From Pterobdella sp. o SKG-2022 (lineage: Eukaryota; Annelida; Clitellata; Hirudinida; Piscicolidae): a DNA stretch of 64,000 nucleotides. The DNA lies in assembly GCA_964035795.1 (NCBI GenBank), contig OZ038321.1:2210517-2274516 (forward strand). The letters are read 5' to 3'. Shown here piece after piece: positions 11,795 to 23,549 of this stretch. Position 1 is the stretch's first letter; the number at the start of each line of letters is the position of its first letter. The position numbers and the translations under genes are program-made. Below the pieces are notes generated by a model, which was not told the DNA's origin, did no database searches, and saw nothing but the letters and a program-made list of their open reading frames with translations.

Positions 11795-11866
11795 AATATA
11801 ATTTCAGAACACTAGTTTATTAAAATACGAAGCCTTTCGTTAACAACGTAACATTTTAAAGTGTAA
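11795..11866. repeat. Solo arm of foldback family A
   Basis: GAATATAATTTCAGAACACT, then TTTATTAAAATACGAAG and CGTTAACAACGTAAC, matches the left arm of the full element at 12415. Confidence 0.75.
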
Positions 11867-12284
11867 AAAAAACATTATTTTATATAAAAAAAGTTTTAAA
11901 AATACTTAATCTGTGATAAAAAAAATAATTATTAAATAGTTGATACAAAAAAATGAAGATATATGAAGAAAAATAATAATAATAAAATTAAAATTTGTCA
12001 GTTGAGAACAAAAATTTGTTATATTTAAAAAAAATTTATTTTTAATTAAATAAATACTAGTCAAAGCAAATTGACAAATAAAGTATATTTTTTTAACTTT
12101 TGAAATAAAGCAATCTATAAAATAAAGCGCTACATAGAAGTTTAAAAAGTAACCTATACTTAAGTGTTGTAATATCAGAAATTCAATTTCTTTCGGTTTG
12201 GAAAATTTTAAAGAAAGAAATAACATGCAAACTGACGGTTTTAAAAAGTATGTTCCAATATTATATACATATTCAACATTAAAA

Positions 12285-12347
12285 CACTAAGTTTATTTGA
12301 GTTCGACTCACGAAGTTCTTCGTAAATCGAACTCAAACAAATAACGA
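12285..12347. repeat. Small foldback related to family A
   Basis: TTTATTTGAGTTCGA and its complement flank CTCACGAAGTTCTTCGTAA. The opening CACTAAGTTTATT is the family A end sequence. Confidence 0.7.
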
Positions 12348-12414
12348 ATAATATTAAAGTGGCGTGAAACTGTTTAAATTTTCAAGACCACTTTTTAAAA
12401 TTGCACAAATTATA

Positions 12415-12613
12415 AAATGAATTTTACTATGAATATAATTTCAGAACACTACTAAGTTTATTAGGATGCGAAGCTTTTCGTTAACAACGTAACATTTTCA
12501 AGTATGAGAAACCGTTTTATTGATATTACTATGGCAACTAAAATGTTACGTTGTTAACGAAAAGCTTCGTATCTTAATAAACTTACTAGTGTTTTGAAAT
12601 TATATTCATTTTA
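12415..12613. repeat. Full-length foldback element, family A
   Basis: Arms of about 75-85 bp (12415-12498 and 12540-12613) run from ATAATTTCAGAACAC to GTTAACAACGTAACATTTT, with a handful of mismatches. Both arms contain CGAAAAGCTTCG preceded by a GTTA..TAAC mini-stem. Confidence 0.9.
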
Positions 12614-12823
12614 CAGTTAGGCTTTTAAAAAAATCATGAATTTTACTAGTATAACAATTATATACTTTTTTTTTTATACTAGCTTGAAATTTGAAAAGTT
12701 TCTTGAAATTTCCTAAACTTCAAAAAAGTGTTTTTATGTTGAAATATTTCTGCTAGACTTGAGGAATTTCAAATATAACCCTCTTTTCAGAATTATGATA
12801 CTGACTAACAAACTTTTCAACAG

Positions 12824-15800
12824 GTTCGGCTTAATTATGCCGAAAAAAGATAAAAATATATTTAAAAAATCTGTTTTTGACCAAGGAGATGAAGAAGATA
12901 AAGTAAGTTAATGTTGAATTTCATTAAAATTTATTCAAGTTTATATGCATTTTTCTGTTGATTATTAAATAGTATAACAAGTTTTTAAGTATCAATCTGG
13001 CAAAAGAATTATTCATGATAATATAAATCATAATTTATTGTTTATTCTCTATGGTTTCGAAATTTCAGAGTTCAAAGTTTGGGCTATCAGACCAGTCAAA
13101 ATCTAAAATGTTTCTCAAAAAACAAGTTTGTTAAACATAAATATCAATCAATCAAATCCTTTTTATAGCCCATTTTTTTACCAAGGGTTGGGCAAATAAA
13201 TAATATTATTTATTAGATCTCGATTATATATTATTTTAAATTATTCAACCATGCCATAAATGAAAAATACTACGTTTCTTCACATTTTTTCAGACACAAC
13301 TCCACATAGAAAGTGCTTTATCTCAAGATGCTAATATATTTGATTACGATGCTAATTACGAGGACGATAAAAAAAGAAAAATCGAAAAAGAAGAACAACG
13401 AATTAGACAGATTTGCCAAACCAGTAAGGTTCGTCTTTTATCATTGCTCAACTAATTAAAATTGGAAAAAAAGGCTTTGTAAATAGATTAAACCTCGCCT
13501 TTTTCAGTGTAGTGGGAATTAAACCAGATTTGGAATATTGGTATTTATTTTTTTCATAATCTTATAATGTTGATGTTGGTCATGTATTATCAATTTATCA
13601 ATATCAAATCCTCTTTATAGTCCGTTTTCTTCAACCGAGGATAGGGTTTTATGAAAAGATCTATTTCAAAGTCGGCCTTAATAAATGTTAATGATATAGT
13701 AATAGAAATAGTGTATAAAATCAATTTTATATAAGTTTTATAATGTTAATAAGCTTTCCAATTCACTAAGCTTCATCTTATAAGAAAAAACAGACTACAA
13801 AGGATTTGATTGATATATTTATAACCTGGAGAACAGAAGACTGATAGCAGGTATCGATGAACCGATATTCTGGTATCGTTGTCATTTGGCTTGGTGAATG
13901 ATCTTTCTTTTTGGTGGCAGTGGCAAGGCAAACTGCCCAAGTGTGGGAATGGCGGATCCTGAATTCAATAATTTCAAGTGCGGCATTAGCTCGAGCTGAC
14001 AGTCTAAAAAATTTTCCCAAATAGAATGGTCTTTTTTCTAAGTTCATAGTAGTAACAATAACCTAGGCCCACTGCTATCAACCCCAGTTACTAAGACATG
14101 TATAAATCAAATTGATAATAATTATTTATTGATAAAAAATAATCAGCGCTGATATGAGACAAAAGACGTTTAAAACACGAATACTAATGTGACAATAATA
14201 TTCACAAAGCCTTAATCAACAACACAGCCGAAGTACATGGGCAATCTGCTAAAGCAGGCTGAAGAAAGAAAGAAAGACAAAATGTACCGAGCTGAGAGAA
14301 AAGTGGCCAAAGAACGAAAACAGGAAGAAGATGAGGGACTTTTCCAAGATAAAGAAAAGTTTATAATTTTTATTATTTTTTAAACTCTTATTATTACTGT
14401 TAATTATTATTAATATCAGCATTATTATTTTTATTATTTCTATTGATGTTATTGTTTTTACTATTGTTATCGTTATCATCAGTTAAGAGTATTTTTTTTT
14501 TATTCATGTGGTTATTATTTTTATTATTATTGAAAAAATAGATTACTTTTATTATTATTATTATTATTATTGAAACGTCACAAAGGTATGAGACGGGGGC
14601 GTACAGGGAGAGCAAAAGGAAGATGATGGAGGAACAACGGCTGAGAGATGAAGCTCTCAAGGGTAATTATAACTTTAATAATAAATGTTGATAATAATAG
14701 TTAATAATAATAATAATAATAGTTAATATTGATAATAAAGTATTAGAAATCACTTGATAATGTAAGCTAGCCTTACTAAAAGCTTCGTGTCATTTAATAA
14801 ATACTTTGTGTTTGTTGTTCTTTCTTTTAGATTCAGGCTATTGTACTTCGTCAAAGTATTAGGGTTTATAACTGAATAATTAAGCTAATAATAATAATAT
14901 AACAATAATAAGATCTTGAGTTTCATAAACTTCCTTCAAATGATGAAGAATATTTGTTAAGAATACCTTCATTAAAGAGATCAGCTAAAATTTTTGTGGA
15001 ACCTCATCATCAATCATAAATTTTATTTATTTGAAATAAACAATTAGAATTGAATATATAATATAATATAAATCTAAATATAATGGGATATATATGAATC
15101 AAATTCTTTTTATAGCCCGTTTTCCTTTACCAATGGTTGGGCTTTTTGAAAGTTCTATCTTGAAGTCGGCCTTTCCATTCAGAGCCATCAAGTGGATCCA
15201 CACAAGCCATGTCTAGCTTTCTTTTATCATTCAATATAAGCTCGTTCCAAGTCTTTTTGGGCCTACCAGGCTTCTTGCAAATATCGATATAATATATAAT
15301 ATTCTATAAATTAAAATATAATTATATATATATGATATAAAAAAAATAAAATATAATATAAATGTAAATATAATGAAATATATAATATAATTTAGTTCCT
15401 TACCCTTTGCTGAGGAAAATAGACTTTGAACAGATGACGAGCTGCAATTGAATTCAATTCCCTGAGCTTAAAAGCACTTCTAATGATATAAATATTAATG
15501 ATAATACTTACAGTCCAAGTTAAATACGTTAATGAAGGCAAACAAGTGCAAGGCATTTGATATTTATTAGTAATAGTCTCTGTTACCCCCAATGATGCAT
15601 CAACAAAAAGTGCTACGCATTTTTCTTTTGAGCTAGTTTGGGGATGGTGACCCGTGTGCTTCGTTTCCTTGAGCTCTGTTTCTATCGTGAGAATTTAATA
15701 TTTAAACACAAAGTATTTATTAGCTTCAGCAAACAAATCTGACTTTTTTTATTATATATCGATTTTAATTGATAAAATGGAAAATTTCAAGTATTTTGGA

Positions 15801-16613
15801 GTGCATATGAAAATGTCCACAAAAATTTAAATGTTTTTCATTAGTGCGAATGAATCAATAACTCTTATCAATAAATTACTGATGCTATAAAAGAACTAAT
15901 TAGCATACTAGATTTAATATAGTTAATGAATTCATGTCCGTTTGATGTCTGCTCAAAAAAGGTTATCATGTTGTAAGTCTAAAGACATCAAAAGCCAGTT
16001 TTTGTAGTTCTAATGTAGGAGTAATAGTTTTTGAAGGTTAAATGATGAGATTAAACGAGGAGTAATTCCCTGTCAAACAGCTATTGAGCTACAAAAAGCC
16101 CAATTTTGGGTCTGATGGTCGGCTTACATATATATAAATGTTTAAAAAACCTTATTTTAGACGTAAAATATTGAAATAATGTATTTTATATATTTATAAA
16201 TTCATAAGCGAAAGTTGATTTTTTATATATTTATTCAAACAGAAGTCGACTCAGGTGATTTTTCCGGTTTTTACAAGCATCTTTTCGATCAAAAAACAAA
16301 AGAAAGTCTCTCAGAAGACGAAGAACAAAAGTCGGCCAAAAAACCTAAAGAAGATGAGACAATTGTCGATGAAAAAACTTATGAGAAGAAGGTTGAGAGG
16401 AACAGTTATGAGCAAAAGGACAGATATGATAGTAGGAGAAAAGAGCATTCTTTTAGGCGAGATGTCGCTGATAAGAAGGATGAAGGAAAGATTAAAGAAA
16501 CCAAAAATGAAGAAGATAAACCTAAAAAAGTTTTACCAGACAAAAAGACATCTGATATTGAACTAGCTAAAGAACGATATTTAGCTAGAAAGAATAAATT
16601 AAATGCTACTTGA
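12824..16613 (+). CDS. NSRP1: Nuclear speckle splicing regulatory protein 1 homologue (first exon missing)
   Basis: Exons are 12824-12902, 13294-13428, 14228-14358, 14586-14662 and 16243-16613; phases agree throughout and stop is TGA. Key segments follow NSRP1 order: FGLIMPKK with SVFDQGDEED, an ESALSQDANIFDYDANYED helix, PKYMGNLLKQAEERKK, QDKEKYETGAYRESKRK, DFSGFYKHLFDQ, and the C-terminal ELAKERYLARK. FGLI precedes the first ATG here (12837), so as in the family a short first exon lies upstream and that Met is internal. NSRP1 is a nuclear speckle, coiled-coil, splicing-associated protein. About 263 residues are visible against roughly 560 in vertebrates; the charged Lys/Glu-rich tail replaces the long RS-like region. 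Exon 3 ends at an unusual donor, AAG|GTTCGT. Introns carry SINE, LINE and foldback copies. Confidence 0.9.
13148..13200 (-). mobile_element. LINE 3' end fragment (intronic)
   Basis: Matches the terminal part (AACCATTGG...GGCTATAAAAAG) of the fragment at 15104-15290. Confidence 0.5.
13598..13690 (-). mobile_element. LINE 3' end fragment (intronic)
   Basis: Same 3' end as 15104-15290, with more divergence (AAGGCCGACTTTGAAATAGA onwards). Confidence 0.5.
13778..14110 (-). mobile_element. SINE-like repeat R (about 330 bp), intronic copy
   Basis: Read on the minus strand it runs from AGTAACTGGGG through CCCACACTTGGGCAGTTTG and GCCAAATGACAACGATACCA. Two other copies are at 27420-27690 and 40862-41200. 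Two copies keep a similar frame on this strand (ALEIIEFRIRHSHTWAVCLA here), which may reflect shared descent only. Confidence 0.75.
14757..14815 (+). repeat. Family A core without long arms
   Basis: CTTGATAAT, stem GTAAG-CTAGC-CTTAC, then TAAAAGCTTCGTG. The stem differs in sequence from the copy at 9849 but still pairs. Confidence 0.6.
15104..15290 (-). mobile_element. LINE ORF2 C-terminal fragment with 3' end
   Basis: Minus-strand frame reads KKPGRPKKTWNELILNDKRK, a Gly-Arg-Pro-x-K-x-T-W motif typical of the C-terminus of many non-LTR retrotransposon proteins, then WKGRLQDRTF and a stop. It lies in the last NSRP1 intron. Confidence 0.65.
15291..16242. other. Rest of the last NSRP1 intron, nothing further recognised
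   Basis: AT-rich, with TA-rich tracts at 15300-15390. Confidence 0.4.
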
Positions 16614-16643
16614 AAGAGTTATTTATTTTATATTTTTGTTATT

Positions 16644-16649
16644 AATAAA
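16644..16649 (+). terminator. Poly(A) signal of NSRP1
   Basis: AATAAA begins 31 nt after the NSRP1 stop codon. Confidence 0.6.
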
Positions 16650-16768
16650 CCCTTATTATTATTGATTTATTAACTAATTAAAAGTCGAGAATTTTAATTT
16701 GTTTTCAGCAATAGACTAAAGTAATTGACTACTGAAGTAATCAATTGAAACAATTGTCAATTTGAAAT

Positions 16769-16774
16769 TTTATT
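16769..16774 (-). terminator. Possible poly(A) signal of the convergent membrane-protein gene
   Basis: AATAAA on the minus strand, about 340 nt after the stop at 17115. The two convergent genes would end about 120 bp apart. Confidence 0.35.
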
Positions 16775-17114
16775 TACAAAAAGACATGACGTGCAATAGA
16801 TAATCGATAAAACATGTTTTGAAGTTAAACCTGTTAATATCCTTCCTATAAAAAAGCTTTCATATACTAATAAATGTGACGTAATCGAGATAGCTGACAA
16901 AAAAAGATGCAATCGTTTGAAAACAGATAGAGCGTTCACACAAATAGATGTAAAAAACTGATTTGAAGTTTTCAATGAATCAAAAGACCTAACCAGCATT
17001 TTAAAATAAATCACCTATTATAACTAATGTTTGACTTGAATAAACAACAAGCATTTGACTATTTAACACCAAACCACTTCAATCATCGGTCCTAACTTTT
17101 TGCAGCAAACCAAT

Positions 17115-19016
17115 TCACTCATCAGCCCGTATTTTATGCAGCTCCTGTTCTAGCAATAGATCATTGTGACCATTTTCTTCATCACTTCCCTGCACACTCG
17201 TCATGTCTGGTTGCTCCTGCACGTATTTTGCCACGTATTCGTTTAAATCCTTCTTCATCAAGACAGCTTCCAAAAAGTGAGGTTTGCCTACTGAAAGTGT
17301 TTTAGCCAGGTATGGTAGTATTAATGCAACTTGGACTCCAAGAAAAGGAGCGAGAGATGTAAGTTTCGAATTGTATGGGTATTGCAATGTTAAAACAATC
17401 AGTGTCAAAAGCAAAAGAGCTGTGAATGCTAGGAAAACTCTCATCACACAAGTGTATACAAGAGATGTTGAACTTTTTATGTAGTAACTTTCAATCAGAG
17501 CTCTGGGTAAGAAATATTCTTTGTTCTGTTTTATCATCAGTGCTTTATAGTCATCAATACACAGGGCAAATAGCTGATCTTTTATACGCTTATATTTTTC
17601 ATAAATAGGGTTGAATGCATTTTGGAAGAAGTGGAAGCATAAAAGAACCGGAATAACCCAAGGAGAAAGGATGTCGATGTTTGAGAGAACACCCAAAAAC
17701 ACCATATATATAACATAAGATAGAAACACGCCACTAAGGCAAGTGAAATGCAAGGTTATCAAGATGGCGAAGGTATATTGAGTTATTCTCCCTTTAATAG
17801 AAGTACACCCAAATAACTTACAAAAACTCTGTTGAAAATTTTTCAGACCTTGAGGGTTGACCTTTGTTTGTTTTTCTTTGGAGATTAAAGAGAAATATAG
17901 AAATATGGTCATAGGGGGTACAAAGGCCGTGTAGATACATTCGAAAATGGCGTATTTGTGGATACTCAAAGACCCCTTAGTGAAGATCCATCCAATATGT
18001 CCGACTATATTTAAATACACTGTTTTTGAGTCATCCATTAGTAATATCTCTCTACCCAGTTGGGATTCGTAGGCAACTAAAAAAACACCCCAGATTACAT
18101 AATAACTTAAGAAGACCAGAACCGCGAATAAAACTCGGACAGTAAACACAATTTTTTGATGTCTTTCTTTTCCTATGCCCATTACATCTAAAAACCGGAT
18201 TTTTTCTCTCATGGCTATCAGCTCATCTGCGTCGTGAATACGGATGAACTTTTCAGTGTTGGAAACGATACGGTTTAGAATGTCTGCTTTAATTTCACTG
18301 ATACTTTTTACCACTCCATGAAGTTCTCTCATTTTTGTCTTCTCGAAGGATTTATTGTACAGCTTGCATAAGTGTAGAAATCCAATAAGGTACAGAAAAC
18401 ACATGATAACAATAGGTCCATACCAAATAAGTTGAAATTCGTCGCTAAAATGTTTGTCGCAGAGATATTTCTTGACACCATCACAACATTTGTACCCAAT
18501 TCCTTTGTAGCCATAAAACAAATGATCGAAAGCATATGCACTCCTACACACAACACCGGCTCCCACTCCCTTATCCCCAATACTACCATTCCCAGTTACA
18601 TGTTCGTATAGGTATTCAGCTACATAATGAACTGCTTCGTCGTAAGGCAAGCTTTTCAAACATTTAGAAGTTTGTTCACTGAATTCAACGTTCATTTTCG
18701 ATGTTTTCAGAGTTAAAAACCCTAGCGATAATATTTTGTTGTCCATTGGTAGTCTTAACAAGCTCTTTCCCTGACCCGTGGCCCACACCCACAAATCTGG
18801 AGCAAAAGTGTCATTACCATACAACTCAAACGGCACAACGCCATTTATGGAAGGTTCTTTGAGATAGAAGTATATTTGGTAAGAAATTTGAGCCTCTAAG
18901 ACAAATTTATCATGTAGAACCTGTGTAGAAGAGTTATGAAGATCCATAAGACAGGGTGTTGTTAAGGCCAGTACTCCTCCAACATAGCAACATAACAAAG
19001 ACATTAACATCAACAT
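17115..19016 (-). CDS. Multi-pass membrane protein, unrecognised family, intronless
   Basis: One uninterrupted frame of 633 codons begins at the first ATG (19016), with an in-frame stop upstream. Residues 1-18 (MLMLMSLLCCYVGGVLAL) look like a signal peptide. An extracellular domain of about 175 residues follows, with N-glycosylation sequons near 28, 68 and 143 and cysteines at 119, 157, 177, 178 and 186 (GYKCCDG...YLCDKHF). Likely membrane segments lie near 196-218, 288-315, 355-378, 412-440, 450-467, 518-546 and 553-572. An amphipathic cytoplasmic region (about 220-285) separates the first two, and an acidic tail ends the protein. This suggests a receptor-, channel- or transporter-like surface protein. 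I recognise no named family. Lack of introns could mean an old retrocopy, but the frame is intact and so presumably functional. Confidence 0.85.
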   Translation of the reverse strand: MLMLMSLLCCYVGGVLALTTPCLMDLHNSSTQVLHDKFVLEAQISYQIYFYLKEPSINGVVPFELYGNDTFAPDLWVWATGQGKSLLRLPMDNKILSLGFLTLKTSKMNVEFSEQTSKCLKSLPYDEAVHYVAEYLYEHVTGNGSIGDKGVGAGVVCRSAYAFDHLFYGYKGIGYKCCDGVKKYLCDKHFSDEFQLIWYGPIVIMCFLYLIGFLHLCKLYNKSFEKTKMRELHGVVKSISEIKADILNRIVSNTEKFIRIHDADELIAMREKIRFLDVMGIGKERHQKIVFTVRVLFAVLVFLSYYVIWGVFLVAYESQLGREILLMDDSKTVYLNIVGHIGWIFTKGSLSIHKYAIFECIYTAFVPPMTIFLYFSLISKEKQTKVNPQGLKNFQQSFCKLFGCTSIKGRITQYTFAILITLHFTCLSGVFLSYVIYMVFLGVLSNIDILSPWVIPVLLCFHFFQNAFNPIYEKYKRIKDQLFALCIDDYKALMIKQNKEYFLPRALIESYYIKSSTSLVYTCVMRVFLAFTALLLLTLIVLTLQYPYNSKLTSLAPFLGVQVALILPYLAKTLSVGKPHFLEAVLMKKDLNEYVAKYVQEQPDMTSVQGSDEENGHNDLLLEQELHKIRADE

Positions 19017-19079
19017 TTTCAATCCACTTTTAACCGAAGTAAACAAAGGCAGAAAAAAATAACAAATCTACCAACGAAA

Positions 19080-19688
19080 ATCTATTATTTCTGCGCCATT
19101 ATATCCACTAATAAACAATTAAATCGAAAAGTTCTTTTGAATTATCAAACTACACTAAAAACTGTAATTATTCACAGATCTAGCATACAAAAGCGTGCAA
19201 GACCATTGTTTTGAACTGGGTATATATCTAGATGAATAGATATATATATATATATGCTTATGTATTACATATATGTTATGTTATTAGCATAGCAGCAGTA
19301 ATATGGTTTTCAGGTCGCCATTATGTACGAGATTATGAAAAATATGTTTATTTAACAATGTTTATATAATATTTGTGTATATAAATATAAATATTCATGG
19401 AATAATTGTATATATGTTCAAAAATATTTGTGTATATATTTGAAAATGTTTAAACCATTTTAATAGTTATATTTAACCGTATTATCGATGTTTTTATAAA
19501 TATTTCATATATTTCTATGTTGAATAATAATTTTTTTCTTTTTACTATTATTATATAAATGTGTTTTTGAGTTTTATTTTTATACTTAAACAATTAACAT
19601 CAAAAGTATATATATTTAGTTTATATTTTTCTGTTTCCATATTTGTATTTAATTCGGGTTTATTCTGTTTTTATATAAAAATAGTTTA
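19080..19688. other. Upstream region of the membrane-protein gene, AT-rich
   Basis: TA-dinucleotide tracts around 19235-19260. No further gene seen. Confidence 0.35.
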
Positions 19689-20785
19689 AACTTTAAAAAC
19701 ATCAATTGAGGATTCATACATTTATTTAAAGTAAGAGCTATAATTTTCGATGAGTATATCATAAAACGATAACAAAAATAGTTTATAATATAATAATAAT
19801 TATCAAATAATTGCATTTAAAAAAAGTAGTTTAATAAATATTATGAGAATAATAAAGAAATAGCTTCTAAATACAGCTTTTAAAACATTTAGTTAAATGT
19901 TACCGTATAAAATATACAGTGCTTTAAATGGGTAGCTAACTATTTCACTGAATAACTAATAGCTTTTAAAATATAATAAAAAAGGCACAATCATTTTTAA
20001 TGAATCGTATAATAAAATCATTGAAAAGTTTGATAATTTTTTTTTAACAAGAAAACTTGCTTCAACAATAAGTTTAAAAAAAACTATCAATAAAACTAAT
20101 ATTTTAACAAAATAAGTCTGACAATATAATGAAACATGGTATTTGAATCTGCTACTCACATATAAAAGGTAAAACACATTTTAATCTTGCATAGGTAACA
20201 GAGTTTTTCTTGGTTATATTTTCTATAAAGAAAAAATTTTAGACAAAATGTTGTTTTATCAAAACTAAATTTTTCTATATGTTAAACTTTATCATAATTC
20301 ATTAGCTCTGTACTTTCTTCATGGAACTTTTTTGTGTTCAATAATTTTTGCGTCCAAAATGTGTTGTTTTATAGTCATGCTCTTGTGCTTCGAATTTACT
20401 GGTGGCGGATATTTCTGAACTACCTCATACCAAAAATCAAGTTTTACTGTTTGGATTTAATAAATTGAAAAAACAGTTTTTCGATTTAAAATATTAATTT
20501 CTTGTTTTGGGTTTAAATACTCGGTTTTGGAGCCCTCTACCGAATGAAGCCCATTTTCTAAAATGAATTTTTTTCAAATACTTAGATTTAAACGAAGTTC
20601 TAATGTTCTATAGTGAGACTGAATTCATTTTAATTAAAATTTTAAAATTTAAATAGAGTATGCTAATGTTTTATGATAAGGCTATATTTATCGAAAATTA
20701 TAGCTTTTTTTTTAAATAAATGCATGAATTCTCAATTGATGTTTTTAAAGTTTAAATGCTATACAAAACATACATACGATGCTTT
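19689..20785. repeat. Two inverted family B arms flanking about 890 bp
   Basis: The left arm (19689-19772) and right arm (20660-20785) are both related to the perfect hairpin at 10972. They face each other like the arms of one hairpin, but with 890 bp of unrelated AT-rich sequence between them. The right arm includes the outer flank ATGCTATACAAAACATACAT also present left of 10972. Confidence 0.7.
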
Positions 20786-21114
20786 TGAAAAGTTAAATCT
20801 GTAGTTTATTATTATTATTATTATTTGTTTATCATTTTTGTTTTTATAATAACTATTTGGCCAAAAAACTCCTGAAGTTAATGCCATTTTACTCTCATTT
20901 GTAATGTATTGTATTGTGTCGTGTTATATTTATTGATTTTTCAATAATGATTCGAAAATAAATCAAGATTTTAATTAATACCCTTGTGAACCGTTGTGTT
21001 GAGTTATACTAATATAAGCTAATAAATGTTTATTATGTTGCTAAATTATTAATTTTTGTTTCACATTATTCTTTCAAAGAGATCGTATGTTGTGTTTTTC
21101 AAATATTTTTTTTT

Positions 21115-21291
21115 TTCGTCAAAAAATAAGGATTTCAAAGATGCGTTTATTGCAGCAATAAAACTAAAATTTCCAAAATATTTTTTCATGATTTAAGAGC
21201 ATCTAATGAATTATAAAAAAATTGTATTTGTCAAAAGTTTCAGTTTCATTACTGTAATAAACGCATCTTTGAAATCCTTATTTTTTGACGT
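21115..21291. mobile_element. Short element with 35-bp terminal inverted repeats (MITE-like)
   Basis: CGTCAAAAAATAAGGATTTC, then AAAGATGCGTTTATT, is exactly repeated in reverse at the right end (21257-21291). The interior of about 105 bp is non-palindromic. Size and structure fit a non-autonomous DNA transposon. No other copy in the window. Confidence 0.75.
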
Positions 21292-23300
21292 CTTTTAAAT
21301 TATATTCTCAACCAATTTGACTCTGAATAACTTCAATAAAAATGCCTATTAATTAAAATAGGCTTCTTAGAACAATTGAAACAATTTTAATTCAACTAAA
21401 TTTCCAATAAGCTCTATATAGAAAGGTTTGCATTGAGACTATATTTGTTTATTTAGTGATACAATATAAATAACAAAGTAATTGTGATAATGATTATTAA
21501 ATTGTTTTATTATATATTTATTTTTATTGTTATTCTTTTTTTGTCATATCATTATTATTATTATCAATATGAATGTAATAAAAAAAGAACAAACAGTAGG
21601 ATTTACGATTATTCTAGAAAGCTGATTTCATTTTTAGTTTGATATTTCTATTTTTGTCATAAAAAATATACACAAAATACCAAAGGATATGCGCAAAAGT
21701 TTATTATTTTTTGTTGTTGAATGATTCACCTGGTCATGATGCTTTGAGATATCTTTTTTTTTATTTAAAACTAATTTTAGAATATTTGAATGTATTTATG
21801 AAAAATAATATTTAAAATATTCAAAAAAATTTTAAAATAAATTAGAAATTATGAAAGTTTTTTAATGAATAAAAATTCTGTTTTTACTAAAAAAAGTTTT
21901 CAAGAAATAACTACAAATGATGGAATATTAGTTGATGAAGTGGACTTATGGTGGATCTCTTAATATTTTTTTAGTTTGGTTAACTAACTATGATGAAGAT
22001 TTTGTTTGTTAAAAATCTATAAAACATAAAATTGAGTGGAATCTATAAAATAACAATAACATTATAACAAAGTTGATTTTGTCAAAAATTTTAGTTTGAA
22101 AAAAACTATCAAAATAATGTTTCTTTTTGTGAAGTTATTTTGAAAACCACTAACATGGCATTGATACATGATGTCTCTGAAAAATAATTACACTATTCTA
22201 TAAAATCGATGCAAAACAAAACAGAGAAAAAAATGATGATGCTTATTAATATTTTTATTATTATTATTTTTATTTTATTATTCTTTTTTTTTACAAAATT
22301 TTCTGTTAAAAAAAACTCAAAAAATTGAACGTAACATGGTTATTTTCATTATTTGAAGCTTGGTTTATTTAAAGAATTTTTTTTTTTTTGTAAATTATAC
22401 GAAATACGGAAAAATTTTAATTAGAAAAAGTTACAAGCCTTGAGTTTAATAATATAGAGAACCTGTTAATATAGAAAAATTTAATTTGATTGAAACTTTT
22501 ATTTTTGCATTGGTTCTTGTTGAATTTTTTATAATTTTTCATATATGTTATAATCTGAAAAAAACAAAGTTTTGACAAAGTTTCGAAATATTTAATTTTT
22601 GGATAATGATTGACTATTTTTTAGATTTTGATTCATTTTTCTCAAGATCGGAAATATTTGTTGAAAAGTTTTTTTGAGGATATAATAATAATTTTTTGAT
22701 GTTAGAATAGTAATAATCGTCTTTACTATTTAAATAAAACACATTTTTTCACACAGAAAAACATAATTGCGAAAAAATCTCAAGAAATAATGTGAATTTT
22801 TCTAATAATTATAAAAAATTCAGAGTAATTTAATATGACAAAAAAACTTTGAATAAAATGTAAAATTTTCCAAAATTTTTATCCAATTTTTCAGTTTGTT
22901 TTGAAACTGGATACAATGTCGCTTTGAAAATAGTTCAGTATTATTTTTCATTTAATAATGTTATATTCATGAAATATTGATAAGAGTATATGAAAAAAAA
23001 TGAATTGTAAAAAACTATGAGTTTGATTGCATGAATAACACAGATTAAAAAAACGAAAAATCGATAAAAAAGCTGAATAAAGTATATACTCAAAAAAAAT
23101 TTCTATACTTCTAAGCAGTAACTAGATCAAACACATAAAATTTTTTAAACACATAAAATGAAAGAAAAATATTAATTTAGCAAAACTAAGCTATGATTTT
23201 TTATAAGTTATCATAAAGTTTATCATGAAACGTTAAAAAATGTATCACAAAATTCTCATTGGCTGATAACTTATATTTGGAAGACCTTGCTATTTTTTTC
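21292..23300. other. 2 kb of A/T homopolymer-rich DNA, no feature recognised
   Basis: No open frame with coding composition. Scattered short ATT repeats near 21550 and 22260. Confidence 0.4.
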
Positions 23301-23335
23301 ATTTTTGTTTCCACATCACCATTGTCAACAGCACC

Positions 23336-23518
23336 ATGATTGTTATCACCATCATCATTATCATCATAATCATTAACATCATTCTCATCACCTTAATCAT
23401 CATCATCATCATCATCATCACCATCATCCTCATCACAATCATCATCATCATCCCCCTAATCATCATCATCATTATCCTCATCATCATTATCATCATCATC
23501 ATTATCATCATTATCATT

Positions 23519-23549
<31 letters not shown>

